Assembly (NCBI RefSeq): GCF_018687635.1 | Contig: NZ_CP061300.1 | Span: forward strand, 558,001 to 622,000 | DNA from: Polynucleobacter sp. MWH-Braz-FAM2G | Lineage (GTDB): Bacteria; Pseudomonadota; Gammaproteobacteria; Burkholderiales; Burkholderiaceae | Direction of reading: 5' to 3' | DNA: 64,000 nt | Part shown: in pieces, positions 48,082-56,486 of the stretch | Numbering within the stretch: the stretch's first letter is position 1 | Layout of the letters: each line of letters starts with the position of its first letter | Translations under genes and position numbers: made by a program | The notes under the pieces: generated by a model | Database searches by the model: none | Told to the model about the DNA's origin: nothing | The model's input: only the letters and a program-made list of their open reading frames with translations

Positions 48082-48789
48082 TTAGTCGACAAGTAATTCT
48101 TGATGTAGGTAGCGTCTAGCTGCCTGCGTTTGGGGATCGGTAAAGAAAGGACCTACGGGTCCTTTTTCTTTTATCTCGCCTTGATCGATAAAAATAATGT
48201 ACTCCGCAATTCGTTGTACTTGCGCAAGTTGATGGGATGAGAAGATCACATTTGCACCTTGCTGGGCGAATTGTCGAATGAGTTCTTCAACTTGCTCGGT
48301 GGTATTGGGATCAAGATTGGCAGTAGGCTCATCTAGCAATACCAAATTTGGTTTTTGGAGAATAGCTCTAGCAAGGCAAAGTTTTTGTCGCTCACCTGCT
48401 GATAATTTGTGAGCAGGACTGTCAGTCAGCTTATTCAATCCTACTTGTTCAATAACTTTAATGACATCGGATTGTTGAATGGATTTATCTGCATCTCGAA
48501 CCATAGCGATATTGCATATTGCCGATGCCTTAATCATTGGCGTGTGATGAAGTACTAATGCTGTCTTGGTTTTAAAAAGAAAGCTTACTGTTCCGCTATC
48601 CGGTTTGATAAGTCCATCTAAGAGTTTAAGAAGTGTGGTTTTGCCGGCGCCGTTTGGACCAATACAGGCTGTGATTCTGTCTGCGGGGATAATCGCATGT
48701 GGGATATTGAGAATGACCCTTCCATTGCTCTTGACGATGACGTCTTTCAGTTCGATGAACTTGTCGAAATTCTCAACAGCATTAACCAT
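48082..48789 (-). CDS. tupC: Tungstate-type ABC transporter ATPase
   Basis: The 235-residue protein is an ABC ATPase with Walker A GPNGAGKTTLL, signature LSAGERQKL, Walker B LVLLDEP and a switch His in FSSHQL. It resembles TupC/ModC-like proteins lacking the C-terminal TOBE domain, in line with tungstate transporters. The ATG at 48789 overlaps the tupB stop by 8 bp; a longer frame to 48819 has no better start. Together with tupB it faces the formate dehydrogenase operon and ends one base after it. Confidence 0.87.
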   Translation of the reverse strand: MVNAVENFDKFIELKDVIVKSNGRVILNIPHAIIPADRITACIGPNGAGKTTLLKLLDGLIKPDSGTVSFLFKTKTALVLHHTPMIKASAICNIAMVRDADKSIQQSDVIKVIEQVGLNKLTDSPAHKLSAGERQKLCLARAILQKPNLVLLDEPTANLDPNTTEQVEELIRQFAQQGANVIFSSHQLAQVQRIAEYIIFIDQGEIKEKGPVGPFFTDPQTQAARRYLHQELLVD

Positions 48790-49477
48790 AGCGACGCTCC
48801 GCAATTTGACGGACTGCAAAGGTGAATAGATTCGCTAACAGAACAATTGTTAGCAATACAATTCCGAGTGCAAGCGCTAAAGGTAGATCTCCTTTGCTAG
48901 TCTCCAAAGCAATTGCGGTTGTCATTGTCCTAGTGGAATGGTCTATGTTTCCGCCAACAATCATGACTGCGCCAACTTCTGATATTGCTCTGGCTAAACC
49001 AGCTAGGACCGCTATCGTTAACGAGAAGCGGCAGTCCCAAATCAACCACTTAAAACGCGAAAGTGGTGGTAGTCGGAGACTCATAAATGAATCGCGATGG
49101 ATTTTCCAGGAGTCTTCCAGAATTTGCCTGCTAAGGGCGGCGATTAAAGGGGTTGTAAGCAATGTCTGAGCCACGATCATGCCCTTCGGCGTAAAAAGCC
49201 AACCCCATGCTCCTAACGGTCCTGAGCGAGATAACATCAGGTAAACCAAGACCCCAACAATCACAGTGGGTACTCCCATGAGGGTATTGAGTGTCACAAT
49301 AATCGTCTTTTTCCCTATAAATTGCTCAGTAGCCAAGAGGGCGCCTATAGGTAGGCCAAGAAAAGTTCCGATCAGAAGGGCTGTAAGACTTACCTGCAGG
49401 GAGATAAATACGATGCCTAAAACACCGGCATCTAAATGGGCGAGCAGGGCAATGGCGTCTTGAAAGGCTTTTAACAT
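48782..49477 (-). CDS. tupB: Tungstate-type ABC transporter permease
   Basis: The 231-residue permease has five or six transmembrane helices and the EAA-like cytoplasmic loop of binding-protein-dependent permeases (LARAISEVGAVMIVGGNID), which matches TupB of tungstate transporters. It overlaps tupC by 8 bp. The binding-protein gene tupA is not beside it or elsewhere in the window. Its neighbour is a formate dehydrogenase, so tungstate or molybdate supply to that enzyme is likely. Confidence 0.85.
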   Translation of the reverse strand: MLKAFQDAIALLAHLDAGVLGIVFISLQVSLTALLIGTFLGLPIGALLATEQFIGKKTIIVTLNTLMGVPTVIVGVLVYLMLSRSGPLGAWGWLFTPKGMIVAQTLLTTPLIAALSRQILEDSWKIHRDSFMSLRLPPLSRFKWLIWDCRFSLTIAVLAGLARAISEVGAVMIVGGNIDHSTRTMTTAIALETSKGDLPLALALGIVLLTIVLLANLFTFAVRQIAERRYG

Positions 49478-49543
49478 GCGCTCGATTCTATCAAGGCGGT
49501 GGCAAAATGGCAGTAATGAGATTAATTACCCTATTTTCAATCT

Positions 49544-49744
49544 ATGGCTGAAGTCGTTTGTCTCTGTAATGAGGTTTTCGATGTGGATTTGCGTGAATAT
49601 CTAGATTCCCATCCCGTGGAATCTATTGATGAGTTGCGTGAGCAAGCCTCTATCTGTAATAAATGTATGCAGTGCCAAGATTTGGTTGAGGGCGAGATCT
49701 ATTTAGCGCGAGTTCGGCGCCAACGTGCTGCAGGACAGTTTTAA
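49544..49744 (+). CDS. Small BFD-like [2Fe-2S] protein
   Basis: The 66-residue protein resembles bacterioferritin-associated ferredoxin-like domains: Cys6 and Cys8 (CLC) near the start and Cys38, Cys41, Cys44 in CNKCMQC near residue 40, enough for one [2Fe-2S] cluster with one spare Cys. The typical E. coli Bfd has 64 residues. It is divergent from tupB (66 bp) and its stop overlaps the start of the EEP gene (TAATG). No bacterioferritin gene is nearby. A redox role cannot be specified. Confidence 0.82.
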   Translation: MAEVVCLCNEVFDVDLREYLDSHPVESIDELREQASICNKCMQCQDLVEGEIYLARVRRQRAAGQF

Positions 49745-50496
49745 TGAGTTCTGCGAAGTCAGCTCGCTTCACGGTTCTGAGTATGAATCTACATAAAGGG
49801 ATGTCACCTTTACATCGGCATTCAACGATCTACCAGTTACGCCAAAAAATGCGTAGTCACTATCCAGATCTACTTTTTTTGCAAGAGTTGCAACAGGAAC
49901 ATCGAGGTAGGGCAAAGCGTTTTTCTCAATGGCCTTTGACTGAGCTCACTCACTTTCTGTCAGAGGATTTTTGGCGTGATTGGCACTACGGAAAAAATGT
50001 CGAGTATCGCGATGGACATCATGGGAATGCCATTCTCTCTAAGCATCCCCAGCAAAAAGGCAACAACTACGATATCTCTGCTTATCGATTTGAGGGGCGT
50101 GGGCTGTTACATAGCGTGACTTATCTAGAGGGTATAGATAAACCAATCCATTGTTTTTGTGTGCATTTGGCGCTGTTTGAGCGTGGCCGCGAGCGACAGT
50201 TGGAAGCTATCATTAGACATATTCAGGCATTGACGCAAGAGGGACCCACTATCGTGGCGGGTGACTTTAATGATTGGCGCAATCGAGTAAGTGCACCCAT
50301 GAGAGCAGCAGGCTTCGAGGAGGTCTTTGAGGTATTGACTGGTTCGCCAGCAAAGACATTCCCTAGTATCAAGCCATTATTACCTATGGATAGGATTTAT
50401 GTGCGTGGACTCAAGATTCATTCTGCAAATATTTTGCATGAATGGCTAAAACTTTCAGATCATCTTGGCATAACTGCTGAATTGGAACTTGTATGA
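49744..50496 (+). CDS. Endonuclease/exonuclease/phosphatase (EEP) family protein, YbhP-like
   Basis: The 250-residue protein shows the EEP fold motifs: MNLHKGMSP (Asn), LLFLQELQ (metal-binding Glu), VAGDFNDWR (Asp-Asn), and MDRIYVRGL with LSDHLGI (catalytic Asp-His). In E. coli the related ybhP lies next to clsB and ybhN; here a cardiolipin synthase gene overlaps its end by 4 bp. The substrate may be nucleic acid, phospholipid or inositol phosphate. The neighbouring lipid enzyme makes a lipid-linked role plausible. Confidence 0.87.
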   Translation: MSSAKSARFTVLSMNLHKGMSPLHRHSTIYQLRQKMRSHYPDLLFLQELQQEHRGRAKRFSQWPLTELTHFLSEDFWRDWHYGKNVEYRDGHHGNAILSKHPQQKGNNYDISAYRFEGRGLLHSVTYLEGIDKPIHCFCVHLALFERGRERQLEAIIRHIQALTQEGPTIVAGDFNDWRNRVSAPMRAAGFEEVFEVLTGSPAKTFPSIKPLLPMDRIYVRGLKIHSANILHEWLKLSDHLGITAELELV

Positions 50497-51968
50497 ATAT
50501 CTTAGCGTTTATTTTCGGATCGGTTTTCGGATTTTCATTAATTTGGGTTCCGATTGTTCATGTCCTCATTATCTTTTTGTTCGGCTTACATTTAATTTCA
50601 GTTAGAAGACCTGTTGGCGTGGCATTTGCCTGGTTTTTGATCGTCATATTACTCCCTTTGCTTGGTATCGCTTTATATATTTTGATTGGCGAGCGCCCGG
50701 TCGGAAGAAAGCTCACTCGAAAAATTATTCATATGAACCGTGAGTACGAAAAGCTCACCGAGATGATGCGTCAGCAATTTGCTGCTGATCGACAGAAGCT
50801 ACCTGTTGAAGGAAGGGCTCTCAGTCTTTTGGCTGAATCAAAAAATGGCTCACCAGTTGTAGCTGGAAATAAGATTGAACTACACACCAATTCTCTTAAG
50901 ATCCTCCAAAATTTTATCGATGAGATTAATCAGGCCAAAAAAAGCTTGCACTTAGAGTTCTATATATGGGCTTTGGGAGGTGATGCTGATCGGGTATGTG
51001 AGGCACTTATAGCAGCTGCGAAGAGGGGGATAGCATGCCGCGTTTTGCTTGACTCATTGGGTAGTAAAGATTGGTTTAAATCTCAGTGGCCCAGCAAGTT
51101 TCGTAATGCTGGAATTCAAGTAACTGAGGCATTGCCTATACAGTTTGGGCGCTTTCAATTTCGCCGTGCAGATTTGCGCCTTCACCGAAAAATCTTTGTG
51201 ATTGATAATGCGATTGTTTGGACTGGTAGTATGAATTTAGTAGATCCGCGCACCTTCAAGCAAGATTCTGGAGTGGGTGAGTGGGTTGATGCTATGGTGC
51301 GGATTGAAGGGCCAGTAGCGTCTCAGTTTGAATTAACCTTTGCTTTTGACTGGAGTGTCGATAATCCAAAAATTCACAACTTCAATGATCGTGAGCCTCC
51401 AGTAGCACCACATGAGGGAGGTGCTATAGCCCAAGAGTTTTCCTCTGGACCTGTTTATCGTGACGATATTCTGTATCAAGTTTTACTCTCCGCCATTATG
51501 GATGCGAATGAGGAGCTGACTATAACCACGCCTTACTTTGGTCCTGATGATGGGTTAATTCAGGCCCTGATGGCGGCCGCGGGGAGGGGGGTTAAGGTAA
51601 CGCTAATCGTTCCTAAGTTGAACGATTCAACTTTAGTTGCTTGGAGTAGTAAAAGTTTCTACGAGGATCTATTGAATGCGGGCGTTGCGATTGCCGAGTT
51701 TCATGGTGGTCTTTTGCACACCAAGAGTCTATTAATCGACAAGCGCATTGCTATCTTTGGTTCGGTAAATTTTGACCAACGAAGCTTGCGTCTGAATTTT
51801 GAAATTAGTCTAATTGTGTATAACGTGGATTTCTGCGCAAAACTAGAGAAGTTGATTGACTCCTATCTAGCGCAATCAGATTATGTAGATCCAAAAGCAT
51901 GGGCAAAAAGACCTACTTGGCAGCGATATCTTGAAAATGCTGCACACCTCACTTCACCCCTGCTTTAA
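50493..51968 (+). CDS. cls: Cardiolipin synthase (phospholipase D family)
   Basis: The 491-residue protein has two N-terminal transmembrane helices (about 2-25 and 40-60) and two phospholipase D motifs, HRKIFVIDN from His231 and HTKSLLIDK from His409. This ClsA-like layout condenses two phosphatidylglycerol molecules to cardiolipin and glycerol. Length matches E. coli ClsA (486). It overlaps the EEP gene upstream by 4 bp and its stop overlaps the stop of the convergent CoA-transferase gene. Confidence 0.93.
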   Translation: MNILAFIFGSVFGFSLIWVPIVHVLIIFLFGLHLISVRRPVGVAFAWFLIVILLPLLGIALYILIGERPVGRKLTRKIIHMNREYEKLTEMMRQQFAADRQKLPVEGRALSLLAESKNGSPVVAGNKIELHTNSLKILQNFIDEINQAKKSLHLEFYIWALGGDADRVCEALIAAAKRGIACRVLLDSLGSKDWFKSQWPSKFRNAGIQVTEALPIQFGRFQFRRADLRLHRKIFVIDNAIVWTGSMNLVDPRTFKQDSGVGEWVDAMVRIEGPVASQFELTFAFDWSVDNPKIHNFNDREPPVAPHEGGAIAQEFSSGPVYRDDILYQVLLSAIMDANEELTITTPYFGPDDGLIQALMAAAGRGVKVTLIVPKLNDSTLVAWSSKSFYEDLLNAGVAIAEFHGGLLHTKSLLIDKRIAIFGSVNFDQRSLRLNFEISLIVYNVDFCAKLEKLIDSYLAQSDYVDPKAWAKRPTWQRYLENAAHLTSPLL

Positions 51969-53149
51969 ATTGCTCCACTAGCCCGCATTTCTGCAATCTC
52001 GGACTCTGCAATTCCCAGTTCTTTGAGGATGGAGTCTGTGTGCTCTCCAACTGCGGGGATTGCATCCATACGGTATTCATAGCTGTCATTTAATCCGGGT
52101 GGCAACAATGCGGGTATGGGTCCATTTGGAGTTCCCACTTCAGTCCAGCGCTCACGGGCTTTTAGTTGCTCATGCTTCCATAACCCTTCCATATCATTCA
52201 AATGAGCATTCGCGATTTGAGCCTTCTCCAGTCTGGCGATTAATTGTTCTGAAGTCAGTTTGCTAAAGCAGGCATTGATGATTTCTAATAACTCAGCACG
52301 TTTTTCATTGCGCTTAAAGTTGCGATCAAAGCGTTCATCTTGCGCAAGGGCGGTATTTTCTAATACGGTCTCGCAAAACTGCACCCACTCACGTTCATTT
52401 TGCAGTCCAAGCATGACAGTTTTGCCGTCACCAGCCTTGAAAGGTCCATAGGGGTAGATAGTCGCATGTGACGCTCCATTGCGTGGTGGCGGATCTGCGC
52501 CATCATAGGCGTAATACATGGGAAAGCTCATCCATTCGCTCAGGGCTTCAAGCATAGAAATATCTATGACAGAGCCTTTTCCAGTTTTTCCTCTTTGTAG
52601 TAATGCTGCCAGGATATTGGTATAGGCATACATGCCTGCGGCGATGTCAGCGATCGAGTTACCAGCCTTGCTGGGCGTTTCTGGGGTTCCAGTAATTGAA
52701 AGAAAGCCTGCTTCACTTTGGATTAGAAGGTCATATGCTTTTTTATCTCGATAGGGTCCGTCATTTCCGTAGCCTGAGATGGCGCAGGTAATTAGACTAG
52801 GATTCTCTTTTTGCAAAACTTCTGGACCGAGGCCCATACGAGTGGCTGCGCCAGGCGCCAAGTTCTGAATAAAGACATCGGCAGTTTTTAATAAACTTTT
52901 CAATACCGCCATCGCAGACTCTTGTTTGAGGTCTAGCGTCAAACTTTCTTTAGAGCGATTTACCCAAACAAAGTGAGATGACAGACCTGCAACTTGGGTG
53001 TCATAGCCTCTGGCAAAGTCTCCGCCACCTGGGCGCTCAATTTTGATAATGCGTGCACCTAGGTCAGCTAATTGCCGAGTGCAAAATGGAGCGGCAATGA
53101 CGTGCTCGAGTGCAACTACTGTGATGCCATCTAAGGGACGGATGCTCAT
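51965..53149 (-). CDS. CaiB/BaiF (class III) CoA transferase
   Basis: The 394-residue protein resembles formyl-CoA transferase/CaiB enzymes. The N-terminal LDGITVVALEHVIAAPFCTRQLADLGARIIKIERP and the SGYGNDGPYRDKKAYDLLIQ segment are typical; Asp140 there is the expected acyl-accepting catalytic residue. It moves CoA between organic acids. It is paired with an acyl-CoA dehydrogenase gene 12 bp upstream on the same strand, suggesting activation of a carboxylic acid followed by alpha,beta-oxidation. The actual acid is unknown. Confidence 0.9.
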   Translation of the reverse strand: MSIRPLDGITVVALEHVIAAPFCTRQLADLGARIIKIERPGGGDFARGYDTQVAGLSSHFVWVNRSKESLTLDLKQESAMAVLKSLLKTADVFIQNLAPGAATRMGLGPEVLQKENPSLITCAISGYGNDGPYRDKKAYDLLIQSEAGFLSITGTPETPSKAGNSIADIAAGMYAYTNILAALLQRGKTGKGSVIDISMLEALSEWMSFPMYYAYDGADPPPRNGASHATIYPYGPFKAGDGKTVMLGLQNEREWVQFCETVLENTALAQDERFDRNFKRNEKRAELLEIINACFSKLTSEQLIARLEKAQIANAHLNDMEGLWKHEQLKARERWTEVGTPNGPIPALLPPGLNDSYEYRMDAIPAVGEHTDSILKELGIAESEIAEMRASGAI

Positions 53150-53161
53150 GTTGATATCCCG

Positions 53162-54331
53162 TTAGAAAGATCTAGGAAGGCCAAGCACATGCTCGGCAAT
53201 ATAGGAGTAGATCAAGTTGGTTGAAATTGGTGCAACTTGATAGAGGCGTGTTTCTCTAAACTTGCGTTCAACGTCATACTCATTAGCAAAACCAAAGCCA
53301 CCATGGGTTTGTAAACACACATTAGCTGCTTCCCAAGATGCTTTGGCTGCAAGATACTTGGCCATATTTGCCTCTGGCCCGCAGGGTTGATGTGCATCAA
53401 ATAGCTCGCAAGCTTTAAAGCGCATCAGATTAGCAGCCTCAGTCTCGATATAACTATCCGCTATCGGAAATTGAATACCTTGATTTTTGCCAATCGGCCG
53501 ATCAAAAACTACCCGATCATTTGCGTACCGACGAGCGTGATCAATAAACCAGTAGGCATCCCCAATGCACTCGGCTGCAATTAAGACGCGCTCTGCATTG
53601 AGTCCATCGAGAATATATTTAAATCCCTGACCCTCAGTACCAATAAGGTTTTCAGCGGGAATTTCTAGATTATCAAAGAAGACTTCGTTGGTTTCGTGGT
53701 TCACCATATTTGCAATGGGGCGCACTTCCATGCCTTTACCAATTGCATCAGCAAGATTCACGATAAAAATCGACATACCTTCTGATTTTCTCTGTACTTC
53801 ATTGATGGGGGTAGTTCGAGCTAGCAGAATCATCAGATCTGAGTGTTGAATGCGGGAGATCCACACTTTCTGACCATTAACAATGTATTTGTCGCCTTGT
53901 TTAACTGCGGTAGTTTTCAGTTTAGTGGTGTCTGTTCCAGTGGTGGGTTCAGTGACCGCCATGCTTTGAAGACGCAATTCGCCCGAAGCAATTTTAGGGA
54001 GATACATTCTCTTTTGCGCATCAGAACCATGGCGCAATAGTGTGCCCATGTTGTACATTTGTCCATGACACGAACCTGAATTGCCACCCGAGAGATTGAT
54101 CTCTTCCATGATTACGGATGCTTCAGCAAGACCTAGTCCCGAGCCCCCAAATTCCTCTGGAATCAAAGCGGCTAACCAACCAGCCTTAGTCATCGCTTCC
54201 ACAAAGGCTTCTGGATAAGTCCTGTCATGATCAATCTTTTGCCAATAGGCTGAGTCAAAAGTGCCACAAAGATCCCGCAATGCCTCGCGCATTTCTTGAA
54301 ATTGATCGGGCTTAGGAATAGGTTGATTCAT
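53162..54331 (-). CDS. Acyl-CoA dehydrogenase family flavoenzyme
   Basis: The 389-residue protein has the complete acyl-CoA dehydrogenase fold: AVTEPTTGTD (FAD/substrate loop, from residue 125), the middle beta domain and THGGFGFANEYDVERKFRE near residue 340. The usual C-terminal YEGT with the catalytic Glu is replaced by LYQVAPIS (Gln365). A Glu at 247 in DGLNAERVLIA occupies the helix-G position used by isovaleryl-CoA dehydrogenase. It probably oxidises a branched or bulky acyl-CoA made by the neighbouring CoA transferase. Confidence 0.9.
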   Translation of the reverse strand: MNQPIPKPDQFQEMREALRDLCGTFDSAYWQKIDHDRTYPEAFVEAMTKAGWLAALIPEEFGGSGLGLAEASVIMEEINLSGGNSGSCHGQMYNMGTLLRHGSDAQKRMYLPKIASGELRLQSMAVTEPTTGTDTTKLKTTAVKQGDKYIVNGQKVWISRIQHSDLMILLARTTPINEVQRKSEGMSIFIVNLADAIGKGMEVRPIANMVNHETNEVFFDNLEIPAENLIGTEGQGFKYILDGLNAERVLIAAECIGDAYWFIDHARRYANDRVVFDRPIGKNQGIQFPIADSYIETEAANLMRFKACELFDAHQPCGPEANMAKYLAAKASWEAANVCLQTHGGFGFANEYDVERKFRETRLYQVAPISTNLIYSYIAEHVLGLPRSF

Positions 54332-54438
54332 TGGTGTCTCAATTTATAGGTTTTATGATGTTTCTTCTGATTTAAGCATTAGTTTAAGCAAGATTTGAAA
54401 ATCCAGGAGATTAAGTAAAACAGGGCAAAATAGACTCT

Positions 54439-54492
54439 ATGAGACCGACAGAAATTCGCTTCTATGCCATCCCTGTAAAAGGCATTGCTTAA
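54439..54492 (+). CDS. Possible 17-codon leader peptide upstream of the DedA-like gene
   Basis: A small frame MRPTEIRFYAIPVKGIA runs from an ATG at 54439 to a TAA whose last base is the first base of the next ATG (TAATG at 54490-54494). Such one-base overlaps couple translation in several neighbouring gene pairs of this window. No good ribosome site precedes it, and the peptide has no known match, so it may be chance. It sits in the 160-bp gap between the acyl-CoA dehydrogenase and DedA-like genes. Confidence 0.3.
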   Translation: MRPTEIRFYAIPVKGIA

Positions 54493-54995
54493 TGGACCAC
54501 CTGTTCGAGAGTTTTTTTGCATGGTTTGAAATGCCTGTAGTAGGGCTGCCAGCAGTATTTATAAGCTCCTTTATTTCTGCAACATTAATACCAGCTGGAT
54601 CCGAGCCTATTTTGTTTGGCTATATCACTCTAAATCCACACTTATTTTGGGTTGCCATTGCCGTTGCTACAGTTGGCAATACATTGGGCGGTATGCTGGA
54701 TTGGTGGCTGGGAGTATTGGCGCGCAATAGATTCAAGTTGATGGATGAGCCTCGCAATAGTCGTCTTAAGCGCTGGCTCGGGAATTGGGGGCCAAAATTA
54801 CTGTTGCTATCGTGGCTGCCTGGTCTGGGTGATCCCTTGTGTCTTGCGGCGGGATGGTTAAAGCTACCATGGCAGCCATGTCTTATTTATATGTTTATTG
54901 GTAAGTTATTGCGTTTTATTACGCTGACATGGCTTCTTACTTTGGTCCCAGAAAGCTTTTGGCACCAATTAGGTCACTGGCTTCACATTATCTAA
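54492..54995 (+). CDS. Small DedA/YqaA-like membrane protein
   Basis: The 167-residue protein has about four hydrophobic segments and resembles the YqaA branch of DedA/SNARE-associated proteins: FISATLIPAGSEPILFGY at the start and GNTLGGMLDWWLG and LLLSWLPGLGDPLCLAAGWL in the middle. DedA relatives move polyprenyl-phosphate or phospholipids across the membrane. The gene stands alone on the plus strand between two minus-strand catabolic blocks and converges on livF (16 bp between the stops). Confidence 0.85.
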   Translation: MDHLFESFFAWFEMPVVGLPAVFISSFISATLIPAGSEPILFGYITLNPHLFWVAIAVATVGNTLGGMLDWWLGVLARNRFKLMDEPRNSRLKRWLGNWGPKLLLLSWLPGLGDPLCLAAGWLKLPWQPCLIYMFIGKLLRFITLTWLLTLVPESFWHQLGHWLHII

Positions 54996-55011
54996 ATCAA
55001 AAATCCAATTT

Positions 55012-55716
55012 TTAAACGGCACAATACTTTTGCTGAATCTCGTCATTGTTTAAAAGGTTCTGAGCAGTGTCATGAAATACGATCTCACCCTGATCTAGGA
55101 TGTAGGCGCGGTCAGAAATCTTTAGCGCTTGTTGGACATTCTGCTCCACCAAAAGAATAGTTAAGCCTTGCTGTTTTAGCTTGGCAAATAACTCAAACAT
55201 TTCTTCAACTAAAACCGGCATGATGCCTTCAGATGGTTCATCAAGCAGAATTACTTTGGGCTTACCAATCATTGCTCTGGCAATTGCCAGCATTTGTTGT
55301 TCACCACCTGACATCGAGGTGCCGTCTTGATGGAGGCGCTCTTTCAGTCTTGGAAAAGTTTCGGCAATTTCATCGACTAATGCACTCATATCGCCCTTAT
55401 TTTTTTGGGCGATAACTCCTAATTCAAGGTTTTCTTTGACGGTGAGTCCAGGAACGATTCGACGATCCTCTGGAACATATGCCAACCCCAAATGAAAGCG
55501 TTCATGAGCAGGCAAGTCTAGGAATGAAGTGCCATCAATTGCCGCCGTGCCTTGGCGCTTAGATAAAAGGCCCATCAAGGAGCGCAGGGTGGTAGTTTTA
55601 CCGGCACCATTGCGACCCATTAAGGTCACAATTTCTCCTTTGTTTACTTGAAGCGAGATACCTTGCAAGACGTGACTGCGGTCATACCAGGCATTTAAGT
55701 TTTCAACACGCAACAT
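55012..55716 (-). CDS. livF: Liv-type ABC transporter ATPase (LivF)
   Basis: The 234-residue ATPase has Walker A GRNGAGKTTT, signature MSGGEQQML, Walker B VILLDEPSEG and the switch His replaced by Gln (LLVEQNV), as usual in LivF. It is one of two ATPases of a branched-chain amino acid type (HAAT) transporter. The gene is the last of the five transporter genes, 14 bp after livG. In this gene context the substrate may not be an amino acid. Confidence 0.93.
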   Translation of the reverse strand: MLRVENLNAWYDRSHVLQGISLQVNKGEIVTLMGRNGAGKTTTLRSLMGLLSKRQGTAAIDGTSFLDLPAHERFHLGLAYVPEDRRIVPGLTVKENLELGVIAQKNKGDMSALVDEIAETFPRLKERLHQDGTSMSGGEQQMLAIARAMIGKPKVILLDEPSEGIMPVLVEEMFELFAKLKQQGLTILLVEQNVQQALKISDRAYILDQGEIVFHDTAQNLLNNDEIQQKYCAV

Positions 55717-55730
55717 GTTTGGCCTTCTCT

Positions 55731-56486
55731 TTAACCTTGACCTAGGTACACGCGACGTACCTCGGCATTATTTTGGATTTCTTCTGGAGTGCCTTCTGCG
55801 AGGAACTCGCCATGATGAAGAACAATGATGCGCTTACAAAGCCCCATGATCAGCTTCATCTTATGTTCAACTAGAATGACAGTACGCTCACTTGCGAGAG
55901 TGCGAATGAGCTCCATCATGACTAATGTTTCTTCTGGAGACATCCCTGCGGTAGGCTCATCTAATAATAGTAGGCTTGGATTGCAGGCAAGCGCCATAGC
56001 GATCTCAAGTGCGCGCTGTTGACCGTGAGCCAAATCACCCGTCTTTTTATTCCGCAAATGCTCAAGATTTACTCGATGAAGTAATTCATCGGCAATCTCA
56101 ATGGGTTTCGGATAGCTTTGTGCATTCCGTAAAAAGTTATAGCGCGCCGTTTCCATTTGAGCGGCTACACGCACGTTTTCATGAACACTTAATTGCTTAA
56201 AGACATTGGTGATCTGAAAGCTTTTAGAGATTCCAATGCGTGCAAATTCATGTTGCTGCATTCCAGTAATATCTTTGCCGTTAAATAATATTTGACCGCT
56301 TGTAGGAGGAAAAGCGCCGCTTAAGACATTGAAGAATGTGCTCTTGCCGGCGCCATTGGGTCCAATGATGGCAGTCAGTGTTCCAGGCATAAAACTAGTG
56401 GAGACATTTTGCAGGGCCTTGAACTTACCAAAGCTCTTGCTAACGTTGCGCGCCTCAAGAATGGGGGTGATGGTTGCGCTATTCAT
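55731..56486 (-). CDS. livG: Liv-type ABC transporter ATPase (LivG)
   Basis: The 251-residue ATPase has Walker A GPNGAGKSTFF, a signature motif of the LAHGQQRALEIA form typical of LivG, Walker B LLLLDEPTAG and switch His in LVEHKM. It pairs with LivF to power the transporter. Its first base is the last base of the livM stop region (1-bp overlap), so the two are translationally coupled. Confidence 0.93.
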   Translation of the reverse strand: MNSATITPILEARNVSKSFGKFKALQNVSTSFMPGTLTAIIGPNGAGKSTFFNVLSGAFPPTSGQILFNGKDITGMQQHEFARIGISKSFQITNVFKQLSVHENVRVAAQMETARYNFLRNAQSYPKPIEIADELLHRVNLEHLRNKKTGDLAHGQQRALEIAMALACNPSLLLLDEPTAGMSPEETLVMMELIRTLASERTVILVEHKMKLIMGLCKRIIVLHHGEFLAEGTPEEIQNNAEVRRVYLGQG

